Source: Methylobacterium soli
GTDB taxonomy: Bacteria > Pseudomonadota > Alphaproteobacteria > Rhizobiales > Beijerinckiaceae
DNA: 64,000 nt
Assembly (NCBI RefSeq): GCF_008806385.1
Contig: NZ_VZZK01000013.1
Coordinates: forward strand, 1 to 64,000
Reading direction: 5' to 3'
This document shows positions 35,031 to 44,723 of this stretch, one piece after another. Position 1 is the first letter of the stretch; each line of letters opens with the position of its first letter. The notes under the pieces were generated by a model. That model made no database searches. It saw only the letters and a list, made by a program, of their open reading frames with translations, and was not told where the DNA came from. The position numbers and the translations under genes are program-made.

Positions 35031-36059
35031 TCACGGACCATTGCGCTTCGGAGGGGGCTGGTAGGCTTCCGAGGGCAGATCGCGCGACAGGCTCTCGCCG
35101 GTGCCGCGCCCGGGAGCGGGGCTCGGCATCAGGTTGGTCCCGGGCGTGTCGGCCGGCTTCAGCCCATCGGTGATGAAGCGCTGCGGGCCGCCGGCGGGGG
35201 GCGGCGGCGCCGAAGGCGCGGGGCCGGCCTCCGGCGCGGCCGGCGCGAGATAGCGCCGACCGGGATCGGTCGGGCTCGGCTGCGGCGGTGGCGGCACGAG
35301 CGCGCGCGACGGCGCGGGCGGCGGCTCGGCGGGCTCGGCCTGACGCGGCGCGGGGGCCCGCGCCGGCTCGGGCGGCGCCGACCGGGTCGCTTGCGGCGTG
35401 GGGGGCCGTGCCGCGCGCCGTGGTGGAGCGGAGCGGACGACCGGCGGGGCCGCGCCGACGAGGCCGTTCCCGGTCGGCAGCGTGATGACCATGCGCTCGA
35501 CGGCACCGATGAGATCGTCGAGGCTCGCCCGCGCCGTCCGGCAGAGGCGGATGCGCAGCGAGAGGGCGCGCCGTCCGGCGGTCGGCTCGGGGAGGGGGCC
35601 GAACAGGCTGTACTGGGCCGGGGGCCTCGGGCCGGCGCGCGACCGCTCGAACCATTGCCAGGCGTAGAGGCAATCGGCGCTGACCGCCATGCCGACAGGG
35701 CCGTAGGCATTGCGTCGCGGGCTCGCGAGGGTGCGCATCACCTGCCCGGGGAACCGCACCGCGATCTCACCGTCGATGCCGAACTGGCTCGGCTTGGACA
35801 GGCGCGGCGGGAAGGCCAGCAGCAGGTCACCGGTCTCGTTGCGCAGCCCGATCTCGGCGTGGTTGCGCCCATCCCCGCCCTCGAACCGGATCCGCTGGTC
35901 GAAACCGTCGCGCACGCGCGTCTCGACGACGCCCGTGACGGCGCCGGCGCCCGGCAATCGCAGCACCGGCGCCGACTGGGCCGATGCCGCCTCCGCCGCG
36001 AGCAGGCCGGCGGCGGCGATCAGGCTCGCCGCGCCGAGGCGGGAGGCGCGCCGCCTCAC
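35031..36059 (-). CDS. bcsN: Cellulose biosynthesis protein BcsN-like
   Basis: The 342-residue protein has a signal peptide (cleavage near A-S-A-Q, residue 27), a beta-rich domain of about 180 residues containing two Cys (A-D-C-L-Y-A and R-L-C-R-T-A-R) that could form a disulfide, and a long Pro/Ala-rich C-terminal tail. Length, position at the end of a bcsA-B-Z operon and domain layout agree with BcsN of rhizobial cellulose clusters, a periplasmic accessory protein of unknown mechanism. Its start overlaps the TPR gene stop by 4 bases. Confidence 0.65.
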   Translation of the reverse strand: MRRRASRLGAASLIAAAGLLAAEAASAQSAPVLRLPGAGAVTGVVETRVRDGFDQRIRFEGGDGRNHAEIGLRNETGDLLLAFPPRLSKPSQFGIDGEIAVRFPGQVMRTLASPRRNAYGPVGMAVSADCLYAWQWFERSRAGPRPPAQYSLFGPLPEPTAGRRALSLRIRLCRTARASLDDLIGAVERMVITLPTGNGLVGAAPPVVRSAPPRRAARPPTPQATRSAPPEPARAPAPRQAEPAEPPPAPSRALVPPPPQPSPTDPGRRYLAPAAPEAGPAPSAPPPPAGGPQRFITDGLKPADTPGTNLMPSPAPGRGTGESLSRDLPSEAYQPPPKRNGP

Positions 36060-38041
36060 GGGAAGCCCCTCGGATGCTGCGCCGTCCGGTCCGTGGATGA
36101 GCGGCCGGGCACCGAGAAGCGGTCGCTCTCGGGCGAGCCGGCGCGGCTCCGCTCCGCCAGCTGGTCCTGCCAGATCGTGCCCTGGGGCGGCTGGCCGAGG
36201 CCCTCCGCCTTGTCGAGCCCATTATAGCCGGGCAGCAGGGCGTAGCCGTAGCGCTCGTAGGGCATCGCGCCCGCACCGGGGACGCGGCGCGCCACGAGCG
36301 GAGGGGCCGCCGCGACGGGCTCCCGCGCGTAGGTGCCGGCGGGCACGGCCTCCGCGAGGGCGCGCTGCAACGAGCCCGGCGGGTAGCGCAGGGGATTGTC
36401 GAGGGGCACCGGCAGCGGGAACTCGTTGCGCTGGACGGCGGGCGGCTTCGCCTCCGCCTTGGCCCCGGTGGTCGCGGCATCCGGGCGCGGCACCCGGCCA
36501 TAGGGCTGCGCCTCGGGCTTCGGCGCGGGCGCCGCGCGGTTCGGCGCGGCCGGGGGCGGCTGGTTCGCGCAAGGGAGGGGCGGCCCCCCCGTATCCTCGT
36601 GGAACAGGAGGTCGACCACTTTCGGGAACAGGCCGTCGTAGCGATTCACGGTCTCGAGATACGGTTTCTGGCGTTTCAGGCGCTGCAGCGTCAGGGCGTA
36701 GCCGAACACCGTGCTCTCGCCCGGCAGCCAGGCGGCCGCGCGCTGGAACCATTCGAGGGCCGCCTCGAACTGGCAGGAATTGTAGGCGTACCAGGCGAGA
36801 CCCTGCGCGCCTTCGCCGGAGCCGGAGGCGATCACAACCTTGGCGTAACGCTCGATCCGGGCGGGCTCGATGAAGGGGGGGCTCGCGAGCGTCAGCTTGC
36901 GCTCCAGGATGTCGATGAACAGGATCTCGTTGCCCACGAAGCGGTCGCGCCACGCATAGGCGACCTCTTCGGCCTCGCGCAGCATGTTGAGCTCGCGCAG
37001 GGTGTGGGCGAGGCCGTGCGCCACCATCGCGTCGCCGCCGCGGGCGATCGCCTGCTTGAACCATTCCAGCGCCTCGCGAAACTGGTGGCGCTTGTAGGCG
37101 TACCAGCCGAGCAGGCCCGTCTGGCCGGGATCCGCGCTCTTGCGGGCATAGGTCTGGAAGGCCGTCAGGTCGGCGAGGCTCGGAGTCTGGGCCGGCTCGT
37201 CGTGCAGGAAGGCGGCGATGCGCGCCCGGGTGATGTCGAGGCGGATCGCGTCGAACTCGGAATTGCCCTCGGAATCCTGGCGCCCCATGGCGATCAGGCG
37301 CTCGGCCTGATCCATCTTGATGTGGGTCATCGCCTTCTGGATCGTGGCGAGGCGCGCGCCCGCATCGCCGCTGCCGTCGAGGACGGATTTGTAGAGGCTG
37401 AACGCGTCCTCGCCCGCCTCGCTCGCGGCGAGCGCGTCGGCGATGGCCCAGATGCTCTCGACGTCGGAGGGGTCGAGGGCCGCCGGATCGGCACGGTAGA
37501 GACCGACGACCTCCTCGGCGCTCTTGCCGGTGGCGCCCTTGATGCGGTTGCGGAACTCCGCGCGCCGGAGCTTTCGCGCCAGTTCCTCGGAGGGCTGCCA
37601 GGCCGGCTCGACGGAGCGGCGCGAGGCGATGGCGGCGCGCAGATCCTCGAAGCGCCCGGCCGTGAAAAGATCCCAGAGCGGCGCCTCCTCGGGAGGGCTC
37701 GGCTGCAGGCTGTCGAGGTCGGCCGGTTCGATCCAGCCCGGGTAGAGGCGCTTCAGGCGGGCGATCTCGGCCCGCATCCGCCCCGTCTGCTTCTGCGAGG
37801 CGTAGTAGCGCAGGGCGCTCTCGTCGACCATGCCGGAGGTGCCGGACGTGTCCGGGTCGGCCAGGATCGCGGGCGCGCGGGCGCCGTCGCCGTAGACGAT
37901 CCGGGGCGCGACCTCGGTGGCGGGCGCCGGCGCCCCCGTCTGGGCCGAGGCCGGCGCGGCAAGGCCGAGGGCGAGGGCCGCCGCGAGCGCGCGCGCGGCG
38001 CGCCGGGCCTGCGCCAGGGCGGGTCTCACCGTTTCAGACAT
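36056..38041 (-). CDS. Periplasmic TPR protein of the cellulose operon
   Basis: The 661-residue protein starts at ATG 38041 and overlaps the cellulase gene by 16 bases. After a signal peptide (A-S-A-Q near residue 34), helical repeats run from about 70 to 480; clear TPR-like units are W-Y-A-Y-K-R-H-Q-F-R-E-A-L-E-W-F and W-Y-A-Y-N-S-C-Q-F-E-A-A-L-E-W-F. The last 150 residues are Pro-rich. Length and lack of a C-terminal beta-barrel set it apart from full BcsC, which is about 1150 residues. It may correspond to the TPR protein called BcsK in Agrobacterium-type clusters; I am not sure of that name. Confidence 0.72.
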   Translation of the reverse strand: MSETVRPALAQARRAARALAAALALGLAAPASAQTGAPAPATEVAPRIVYGDGARAPAILADPDTSGTSGMVDESALRYYASQKQTGRMRAEIARLKRLYPGWIEPADLDSLQPSPPEEAPLWDLFTAGRFEDLRAAIASRRSVEPAWQPSEELARKLRRAEFRNRIKGATGKSAEEVVGLYRADPAALDPSDVESIWAIADALAASEAGEDAFSLYKSVLDGSGDAGARLATIQKAMTHIKMDQAERLIAMGRQDSEGNSEFDAIRLDITRARIAAFLHDEPAQTPSLADLTAFQTYARKSADPGQTGLLGWYAYKRHQFREALEWFKQAIARGGDAMVAHGLAHTLRELNMLREAEEVAYAWRDRFVGNEILFIDILERKLTLASPPFIEPARIERYAKVVIASGSGEGAQGLAWYAYNSCQFEAALEWFQRAAAWLPGESTVFGYALTLQRLKRQKPYLETVNRYDGLFPKVVDLLFHEDTGGPPLPCANQPPPAAPNRAAPAPKPEAQPYGRVPRPDAATTGAKAEAKPPAVQRNEFPLPVPLDNPLRYPPGSLQRALAEAVPAGTYAREPVAAAPPLVARRVPGAGAMPYERYGYALLPGYNGLDKAEGLGQPPQGTIWQDQLAERSRAGSPESDRFSVPGRSSTDRTAQHPRGFP

Positions 38042-39210
38042 GACGGGTAACGCATCCGTACGGCGGCGATGGAGAGGAGATGCAACGTGGACGGGTAGTA
38101 GTTCTGGTTGTCTTGAACCGTCTCGAAGGCTTCGGGAAGGGGGGTGTTGCTGGCCGCGCAGGCCGTGAGCGCCGAGAGGGCGGCGTAGCCGGGCTCGGTC
38201 AGCCACTCGACCGCCCGGCCATCCCCGGTATCGACGATCGGCAGCCGCTCGCGGTCGATGCCGCCCCACAGGGTCTTGAAGGGCGCGAGGTCCTCCGGGC
38301 GCCCGACGCCGGCCCAGGCGAGGTAGAGGGGCACCCGGATGGCGTTGTAGGAGAACAGGGCCGGAAACCCGTCGGCCGGCCGCGGCGTCTCCTTCATGGA
38401 GATCCACTCGGTCGGCAGGCTGCTCGGCCCGAACCGGGCCTGGCGCAGGAGGTTGACGCCGCTCCGGATCAGCGCCGCCCAATCGTATTCGGGCGCCACG
38501 ATCGGCAGGCGCTGGAAGGCCGGGAAGACCCAGTAGGACAGGTTCGCCAGGGGCCCGTCGGCGCGCTCGCGGGCCGAGAAGCCGGAGACCGCCGGGAGCA
38601 GGAGGGCGCCGTGCGGATCCTTGAACAGGATGGTCTTGCGGCCGAACTCGACGGCGATGCGGCGCGCGGCGGTGCGGTAGGACGCCTCGCCCCAGGCCTC
38701 GGCGGCCTCCGTGAGGGCCCAGGCCACCAGGATGTCGCCGTCGGTGGCGTTGTTCATGTCGGCGACGGCCGGCCGCTGATCGGGCGCCCAGCGCCACGCC
38801 AGCAACTCGTCGGAGCGGACCATCAGGTTCGCCCGGGTCCAGGCCCAGACCCGCTCGAAGGTGGCGCGGTCGCCGGCCGCCACGGCGAGCAGCATGCCGT
38901 AGCCCTGGCCCTCGCTGTGGCTGATCAGGCCATTGGCCGTATCGACGACCCGTCCCGCCTCGGTGATGAACCGGGCGCGGTAGGCGCGCCAGCCCGCATC
39001 GTCGCCGAGCACGCCCGCCAGAGGCAGGCCGAGCGCGGAGCGGGCCGGGGGCGCCGCCCTGGGCGCGGTGGGGACGGCGGTGGCTGGCGGTACGACGACG
39101 ACCTCCTGCTGCTGGGCCAGGGCCGGCCCATGCCAGAGCCCGGCCGCCGCGATCAGGGAGGCGAGGCGCCGCCGGCGGGCGGGCGCGGCATTGCGCAGAC
39201 CGCCCCTCAT
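38026..39210 (-). CDS. bcsZ: Endo-1,4-beta-glucanase, GH8 (BcsZ)
   Basis: The 394-residue protein has a signal peptide and a glycoside hydrolase family 8 domain. The motif T-A-N-G-L-I-S-H-S-E-G-Q-G-Y-G-M-L-L (about residues 90-107) contains the catalytic Glu, and N-N-A-T-D-G-D-I-L-V-A-W-A-L (about 150-163) the conserved Asp region. BcsZ trims nascent cellulose in the periplasm and is often needed for proper fibre export. It overlaps bcsB by 4 bases upstream and the TPR gene by 16 bases downstream. Confidence 0.92.
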   Translation of the reverse strand: MRGGLRNAAPARRRRLASLIAAAGLWHGPALAQQQEVVVVPPATAVPTAPRAAPPARSALGLPLAGVLGDDAGWRAYRARFITEAGRVVDTANGLISHSEGQGYGMLLAVAAGDRATFERVWAWTRANLMVRSDELLAWRWAPDQRPAVADMNNATDGDILVAWALTEAAEAWGEASYRTAARRIAVEFGRKTILFKDPHGALLLPAVSGFSARERADGPLANLSYWVFPAFQRLPIVAPEYDWAALIRSGVNLLRQARFGPSSLPTEWISMKETPRPADGFPALFSYNAIRVPLYLAWAGVGRPEDLAPFKTLWGGIDRERLPIVDTGDGRAVEWLTEPGYAALSALTACAASNTPLPEAFETVQDNQNYYPSTLHLLSIAAVRMRYPSCLKR

Positions 39211-41801
39211 CGGTTCTGCCTGCCGAGATGGCGCACGAGGCTGGTGGTGGCGAGGCCGAGGCAGAGGGCCATCAACAGCGTCATGCCGACATAATAGGCC
39301 GGATTGAGCGAGAGCCAGGCCGCCGAGACCAGGCGGAAGTTCGGCAGGGTCCAGGCCTGCGTCTCGATCAGGTCGACGCGCTCCGGCTGGACGACGCTGA
39401 GGCTCCCATCCGACGCGTCGAGGAAGGCGGCCTGCCCGACGAGGCGGGTCCAGACGACGGGATCGACGAGGCAGGAGACGGAGGCCTTGAGCATGGACGG
39501 GTTCGGGGCGGTGACCAGGATCGTCCGGCCCGCGAGCGATCCCGCGCCGGCGCTCTCGGCGATGATCAGGGAGGCGCGCGGGTTCACCGCGACGGTCTGG
39601 GCCGCGGCGGGGCCGCGGGTCCAGCCGAGGACCGTGTCGCGGGCCTCGGCGCTCGTGCGGACCGCCCCGTCCCAGAATTCGGACAGCATGCCGGAGACCG
39701 AGCGCGTGCCCTTGAGGGAATCACCCCAGCGGGCGAGGGGGTCCTGATCGGCGGGCGGATCAACCTGGCGCGGCGTGGGCGCCGGCGGCGGCAGAGCGGG
39801 ACTCGCGGCGGCGACGCGCAGCGGCATCGCGGTCGCCGGCAGGGCGCAGCGCATCGGTAGGTTGCGGCGCAGCCGGTCGAGGGTGAGGACGCCCTCCGCC
39901 CCGAACTGGCCCGGCGTCGCCACGGTCTCGGCCCGGCCCTCCCAGATGCGCCGGATCTGATCGGGATCGAGGCCGACCGATTCGATCGTCATCGGGTTCA
40001 GGGCGCGGGCGGGCGCCACCACGAGGGCGGCCCCGCCGCTGGACGCGCGCTCGTCCGCGCTCACCTCGAAATCGATGACGCGCTTGGCCGCGATGGCGAG
40101 GCGGGCGGCCAGCATGGCGGCGGCGTCGGCCGAGTCGCGGTCCGGCGTCGGCAGGACGAGCCGCGGGCGGGGACCATCGGCCACGAAGGGCACCGCCCCC
40201 GCCTTGACGGCGGCGAGATCCGGGTTGCGCACCGCGCGGGCCAGGGCCGGAATCTCGATGCGGGTGCGATCGAGGAACAGGAAGCGCGCGCGCTTGGCGC
40301 CGGGAGCGAGCGTGTCGCAGGCGCGATCGGCGGCGGTCGGCAATTGCGCCGCGATCTCGACGCGGTTCAGGCCCGGGCGCCACAGGCTCAGGGGCAGCGG
40401 GATCGCGCTGTCCTCGAAGACCTCGCCGCGCGTGTAGGGGAGGGGGACGCTCGCGGCGTTGCGCCCGTTGATGTCGACGACGATCTGCGCGCTCGGCTCC
40501 AGACCGGCGGCGTATCCGCCCGCGAGGTGCAGCATGACCTTGCCGTAATCGGCCGGGACGAAATCGGCCGGGAAGCGCACCTCGAACCCGACCCGCAGCA
40601 GGCGGCCGTTGAACTCACGGGTCGCCACCCCGAGGGTGTCGAGGCTGAGGCTCTCGCCGCCCGTGACCGGGTAGCCGCGCGTCAGGTTCGCGAGGCGCAT
40701 CCCGGCCGGGGTGCCGGCGCTGTCGCTGCTCGCGGCCAGCGTCTCGATCGCCTGGCGCACGTCGCCCCCGCTCGGGCCCGTCACCACCAGCACGGGGCCG
40801 CGATTGGGACGCGGCGCGATGAGGCCGAGCTTCGGGCCGTTGATCGGGCCGATCTCGTCCAGGCCGTCGGTTCCCCGCAGCTCCGCGGCGGTGCCGACCA
40901 GGAGATTGATGCCGGTGCGGCCCGCCATCGCGGGCCCGAAGGTGACGGCGGGCCGCGCCAGGCGCCCGACCAGGGCGACGGCCTGCACGGCCCCGATCAT
41001 CCGCTCCAGCCGCTCGAGGCTCGGCTTCTCCGTGAGCAGCACGCTGATCGGCAAGGCGCCGCTCTCGTCGGGTTCGAGGGCGGCCAGGGATTTCAGGTCG
41101 AGATCGGTGGCGGGGGCGACCACGAGGCCGGACCGGGAGGGGTCGATCTGCGTCCAGAGTTCGTAGGTGGCCTCGAGCGAGCAATCGACCCGATGACGCT
41201 GGCTCACCGTGAAGCCGACCGCGTTGTACCCGGCCTTCAGCACGCCCTCCGGCACGGAGAATTCCACCACCTTCACGGCACCCGGCGCCTGGATCCGGGT
41301 CCACCCGACCCGCGTGCCGTTGACGCTGCCGGTCAGCTCCGACGATTCCGGCGCGACCGAGATGGCCGACAGGTAGGAGATGCGCAGGCGCGCAGCTCCC
41401 CGCGCCTGCGCCTCCGTGAGGAAGACCGGGAATTGCAGGGCGTCGTCCTCGCCCGACAGGCGATAGCCGCGGGTTCCGGCGGGGAAGCGCCGGGCCGCCG
41501 CAATGCTCGCCGTGAGCGGAACCCGCCGGGCCGCGTCGGAGGCCGCCTCCGGACGCGGCGTCGGCGCCGCTTCCGGGCGGGGCGAAGGTGCCTCCGGGCG
41601 GGGCGAAGCCGCCTCCGGGCGCGCTTGCGGCGTTGGAGGCGGCGTCCGCAGGGCATCGCCCACCGGCGGCACGGTCAGGCGCTCGGCCGGGCCCGCCCCG
41701 AGGAAGCTCTGCGCCCGCGCCGGCGCCGCGAGAGCAAGGCAGCCGCCGAGCATCGCGGCGGCGAGGAGCGGCGCCGATCGCAGGCGCGGGCAGGCTCTCA
41801 T
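39207..41801 (-). CDS. bcsB: Cellulose synthase regulatory/periplasmic subunit BcsB
   Basis: The 864-residue protein starts at ATG 41801, 8 bases after bcsA. It has a signal peptide, a Pro/Glu/Ala-rich linker with several R-P-E-A-A/R-P-E-A-P-S repeats (about residues 50-85), and two beta-rich carbohydrate-binding plus flavodoxin-like domain pairs. Features such as L-R-I-S-Y-L-S-A-I-S-V, G-F-x-V-S-Q-R-H-R-V-D-C-S-L-E-A-T-Y-E-L-W-T, and the C-terminal membrane helix Y-V-G-M-T-L-L-M-A-L-C-L-G-L identify it. It guides the polymer in the periplasm, anchored beside BcsA. Confidence 0.93.
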   Translation of the reverse strand: MRACPRLRSAPLLAAAMLGGCLALAAPARAQSFLGAGPAERLTVPPVGDALRTPPPTPQARPEAASPRPEAPSPRPEAAPTPRPEAASDAARRVPLTASIAAARRFPAGTRGYRLSGEDDALQFPVFLTEAQARGAARLRISYLSAISVAPESSELTGSVNGTRVGWTRIQAPGAVKVVEFSVPEGVLKAGYNAVGFTVSQRHRVDCSLEATYELWTQIDPSRSGLVVAPATDLDLKSLAALEPDESGALPISVLLTEKPSLERLERMIGAVQAVALVGRLARPAVTFGPAMAGRTGINLLVGTAAELRGTDGLDEIGPINGPKLGLIAPRPNRGPVLVVTGPSGGDVRQAIETLAASSDSAGTPAGMRLANLTRGYPVTGGESLSLDTLGVATREFNGRLLRVGFEVRFPADFVPADYGKVMLHLAGGYAAGLEPSAQIVVDINGRNAASVPLPYTRGEVFEDSAIPLPLSLWRPGLNRVEIAAQLPTAADRACDTLAPGAKRARFLFLDRTRIEIPALARAVRNPDLAAVKAGAVPFVADGPRPRLVLPTPDRDSADAAAMLAARLAIAAKRVIDFEVSADERASSGGAALVVAPARALNPMTIESVGLDPDQIRRIWEGRAETVATPGQFGAEGVLTLDRLRRNLPMRCALPATAMPLRVAAASPALPPPAPTPRQVDPPADQDPLARWGDSLKGTRSVSGMLSEFWDGAVRTSAEARDTVLGWTRGPAAAQTVAVNPRASLIIAESAGAGSLAGRTILVTAPNPSMLKASVSCLVDPVVWTRLVGQAAFLDASDGSLSVVQPERVDLIETQAWTLPNFRLVSAAWLSLNPAYYVGMTLLMALCLGLATTSLVRHLGRQNR

Positions 41802-41809
41802 GCCATCCC

Positions 41810-44233
41810 TCACACCGTGCTGGCGCGGCGTCCGCGCTCGGCGGCCAGCACGCGCTCGTTCTCGAATTCGAGCATCAGGCGCACCCAATCGCTTGACGCC
41901 TCCGCCTCGGCCGCCACCGCCTCGGCCGGCACCACAACGGCCCTGCCCGGCTCGGCGACCCGCGCGGCATCCGCGTGGCGCGGCGGATCGAGGGGGAGGC
42001 CGGGGAGCGCCGCGCCCGCCGGCAGGGGCTCCGGCGCGTCGAAGACCGGGGCAGGGGCGGGCGCGATGGCCGCGGGCCGCGCCTCTCCGGCGAAGGCGTA
42101 GCGCAGGGCGCGCAGGGGCTCGACCAGGCCCCACCAGCAGAATTGCAGGGTGCCCGACAGGATGTCCTTGTGCCGACGCCGCCGGAGCTGGAAGCGCCGC
42201 ATCGCCTCGGCGTCCCCGTACATCAGGCCCGCCAGCGCCGTGTAATCCTGCGGCCGCAGGGTGCCGAAGCTCAGGTGGCAGAGTGCCTCGTCGCCGGTGC
42301 GTGTGACGCGCTCGAGCGTGATCGGCAGCGCCCCGGCCGGGCGCGCCCCCTGGACCGGGACCACCGTCAGGGCGCCGCTCATCGGCCGGTGCCCCGCGCC
42401 CGCAACGAGGAGCCCGCTCGGCATCCGCAGGGTGCAGGCCTCGGCCGAGACGCGCTCCACCGCGACATCGACCGCCCGGCCCCCGAGGGTGAGGACGCCG
42501 CGCCGGTCGATCGGCAGGGAGGGGGACCGTTCGAGCTGGCGCCGCTCGGCGCAGACCCCGAGGGCGACGCCCGCCGTCAGCAGGTTGAAGAGGTTCCATA
42601 GGCCGACGACCAGCATCAGGTTGGTGACGCCGGGCTCGAACAGGTAGCGCCAGGCGGCCACCGCGCATCCGGCAAACAGCAGGGCGTAGACGGCGAAGAA
42701 GGGCAGCGTGAGCGACGACAGGTGGTCGTGATCGAGCGTGGCGCCCTTGTTCGTGACGTTGAAGGTCGGCTTGCGGGGCGAGAGGATGACCGAGACGATC
42801 GCCTTCGAGAGGTAGAGTCCCTGGATGTACTCGTAGAGCTCGGAGACGAAGGGCCAGCGGAACTTCCCGTAGACGTAGTTCTGCATCATCAGGTTGATGA
42901 CGATGTAGGTCGCCGTGTAGGCGATCGATTCATCGACGCTGGCGACGAAGATCTTCAGATCGAAGAAGATGTGCAGCAGCGGCGCGAACATGAAGATCAG
43001 CCGCGGCACCGGGAAGAACCAGAACGTCATGCTCGACAGGTAGGCGACCTTCTGAATCGGCTTGAGGCCCTTCTGCAGGACCGGATTCTTCAGGAGCAGG
43101 ATCTGGAACATGCCCTGGCACCAGCGCGAGCGCTGGCCGATGAAGTCGGTCAGCGTGTCGGGCTGGAGGCCCGCGATCAGGGGTTTGTCCACGTAGGCGC
43201 TGGTCCAGCCGCGCGCGTGCAGCTCGAAGGCGGTCTCGCAATCCTCCGTGATGGTGATGCCGGAGAATCCCCCGGCCTCGTCGAGGGCCTGGCGGCGCAG
43301 CAGGGCGGCCGAGCCGCAGAAGAACGAGCCGTTCCACTTGTCGAGCCCGCGCTGGGTCACCGCGTAGAACATCTCGTTCTCCGAGGGCATCCGCTCGAAG
43401 GTGCGCAGGTTCCGCTCGATCGGGTCCGGGTTGAGGAAGGCGTGCGGGGTCTGCACCAGGAACAGCCGCGGATCCTGCGCGAAATACCCGACCGTCTCGC
43501 GCAGGAACGAGCGGAACGGCACGTGATCGGCGTCGAACACCACCACGATGTCGCCCGCCGCATGGGCGAGCCCGTTGTTGAGGTTTCCGGCTTTCGCGTG
43601 GAGGTTGCGTTCCCGCGTCAGGTAGCGGGCGCCGAGATCGGCGCAGAGCGCCTGCAGCGCGACCCGTCGCCGACGCGCCGCCTCGGCCTTCTCCGGGTCG
43701 GCATCGGCGCATTTCTGGTCGGTGCCGCCATCGTCCAGGAGCCAGATCGTCAGCTTGTCGGGCGGGTAGCTCATCTGGCGCGCCGCCGCGAGCGTCATGG
43801 CCAGGATCGACGCGTCCTCGTTGTAGGTCGGCACGAAGACGTCGACCTTGGGCAGGTCCGCGGCCGCAGCCACCGGCGGCGGCGGCCGGCGCAGGGGGTC
43901 GGCGTTGATGATCAGGCTGACGAACAGGATGAAGACGCAGTACAGCTCGCCGACCAGGAGCAGACAACCGAAGCCGAAGCTCACCGGATCGGCCGGGGAA
44001 GGCAGCGTGCTGGTCACCCGCCACAGGATGTAGCGCAGGACCACGAGGCTGCCCATCGCCAGGAACACGAAGCGCGTGCGCGGCCCATCGAGGAAGAGCC
44101 AGAGCAGGATCATGGCCACCATGGCGGCGAGGCTCATGGCGAGCTGATTCTGGGTGCCGACAGGCTGGCTCAGCAGGACGAGGCCCGCCGCCGTCGTCCC
44201 CATCCAGGCAAGCCACCGAACCGCACCCGTCAC
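41810..44233 (-). CDS. bcsA: Cellulose synthase catalytic subunit BcsA
   Basis: The 807-residue inner-membrane enzyme polymerises UDP-glucose. The family 2 glycosyltransferase motifs are intact: D167-D168 in L-L-D-D-G-G, D234-x-D236 in V-F-D-A-D-H, T329-E-D in the catalytic-base position, and Q367-R-S-R-W-C-Q-G for the acceptor site. Membrane helices occur before residue 110 and from about 395 to 560. A PilZ domain follows: an R-x-x-x-R (R565-R569) is present, but the second c-di-GMP motif is altered (R594-V-S596-A-E-A599 instead of D/N-x-S-x-x-G). The start is GTG 44233 with GAGAGG upstream. It heads the operon A-B-Z-TPR-N. Confidence 0.95.
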   Translation of the reverse strand: MTGAVRWLAWMGTTAAGLVLLSQPVGTQNQLAMSLAAMVAMILLWLFLDGPRTRFVFLAMGSLVVLRYILWRVTSTLPSPADPVSFGFGCLLLVGELYCVFILFVSLIINADPLRRPPPPVAAAADLPKVDVFVPTYNEDASILAMTLAAARQMSYPPDKLTIWLLDDGGTDQKCADADPEKAEAARRRRVALQALCADLGARYLTRERNLHAKAGNLNNGLAHAAGDIVVVFDADHVPFRSFLRETVGYFAQDPRLFLVQTPHAFLNPDPIERNLRTFERMPSENEMFYAVTQRGLDKWNGSFFCGSAALLRRQALDEAGGFSGITITEDCETAFELHARGWTSAYVDKPLIAGLQPDTLTDFIGQRSRWCQGMFQILLLKNPVLQKGLKPIQKVAYLSSMTFWFFPVPRLIFMFAPLLHIFFDLKIFVASVDESIAYTATYIVINLMMQNYVYGKFRWPFVSELYEYIQGLYLSKAIVSVILSPRKPTFNVTNKGATLDHDHLSSLTLPFFAVYALLFAGCAVAAWRYLFEPGVTNLMLVVGLWNLFNLLTAGVALGVCAERRQLERSPSLPIDRRGVLTLGGRAVDVAVERVSAEACTLRMPSGLLVAGAGHRPMSGALTVVPVQGARPAGALPITLERVTRTGDEALCHLSFGTLRPQDYTALAGLMYGDAEAMRRFQLRRRRHKDILSGTLQFCWWGLVEPLRALRYAFAGEARPAAIAPAPAPVFDAPEPLPAGAALPGLPLDPPRHADAARVAEPGRAVVVPAEAVAAEAEASSDWVRLMLEFENERVLAAERGRRASTV

Positions 44234-44723
44234 GCCTGCCTCTCCCGCGTCGCGGCTCGCCTCACCATTGGATTATGACCATTTCTGGATCGAAGCACCG
44301 AAATCCCGTCCCTCATCTGACGATGTCGCTGAACGGATAAATCGAAAATAAGTCACTAAAGAAAGGATAAGCGCAAGCGCCCCCGGAGCCGCAGGCACAA
44401 CTTTCGAGGTATGAGGTAAAATTTGGCTCATCTTCTTATCAGGCTCTGATGTCACGCAATCGCGCGCATCGAACACGGCGATGCGCGTCATCTTCGTGCA
44501 GGCTCTCCGCAGCAGACACGACTACGGAATATCTTCAGATCAGCCGGTTCCTTGGTCAAAGGCCGGTCCGCACAACACGCACCGGTCTCGTCGCGGTCCC
44601 GCGGGATGTCGCCGCGCCCGAAAAACGCGGCGCATCGGGGAAAACTGTTTTCGAAAATCGCAAATAAGCGGGGGCAGCACCTCTCGACCGGTGCACGGCG
44701 CCTCGGTCCGGGCGTTCTGCCGG
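44234..44723. promoter_or_regulatory. Intergenic region upstream of bcsA
   Basis: A 490-base gap between bcsA and bcsS, both on the minus strand. Two AT-rich patches (44330-44370 and 44395-44450) probably carry the bcsA promoter and leader. A 72-codon minus-strand frame at 44273-44491 encodes one hydrophobic segment (G-A-L-A-L-I-L-S-L-V-T-Y-F) but has no clear ribosome binding site, so I do not call it a gene. Confidence 0.4.

Noticed and set aside
44273..44491. 72-codon minus-strand frame upstream of bcsA with one hydrophobic segment
   Set aside because: No ribosome binding site and a location in an AT-rich leader; too weak to call without conservation.
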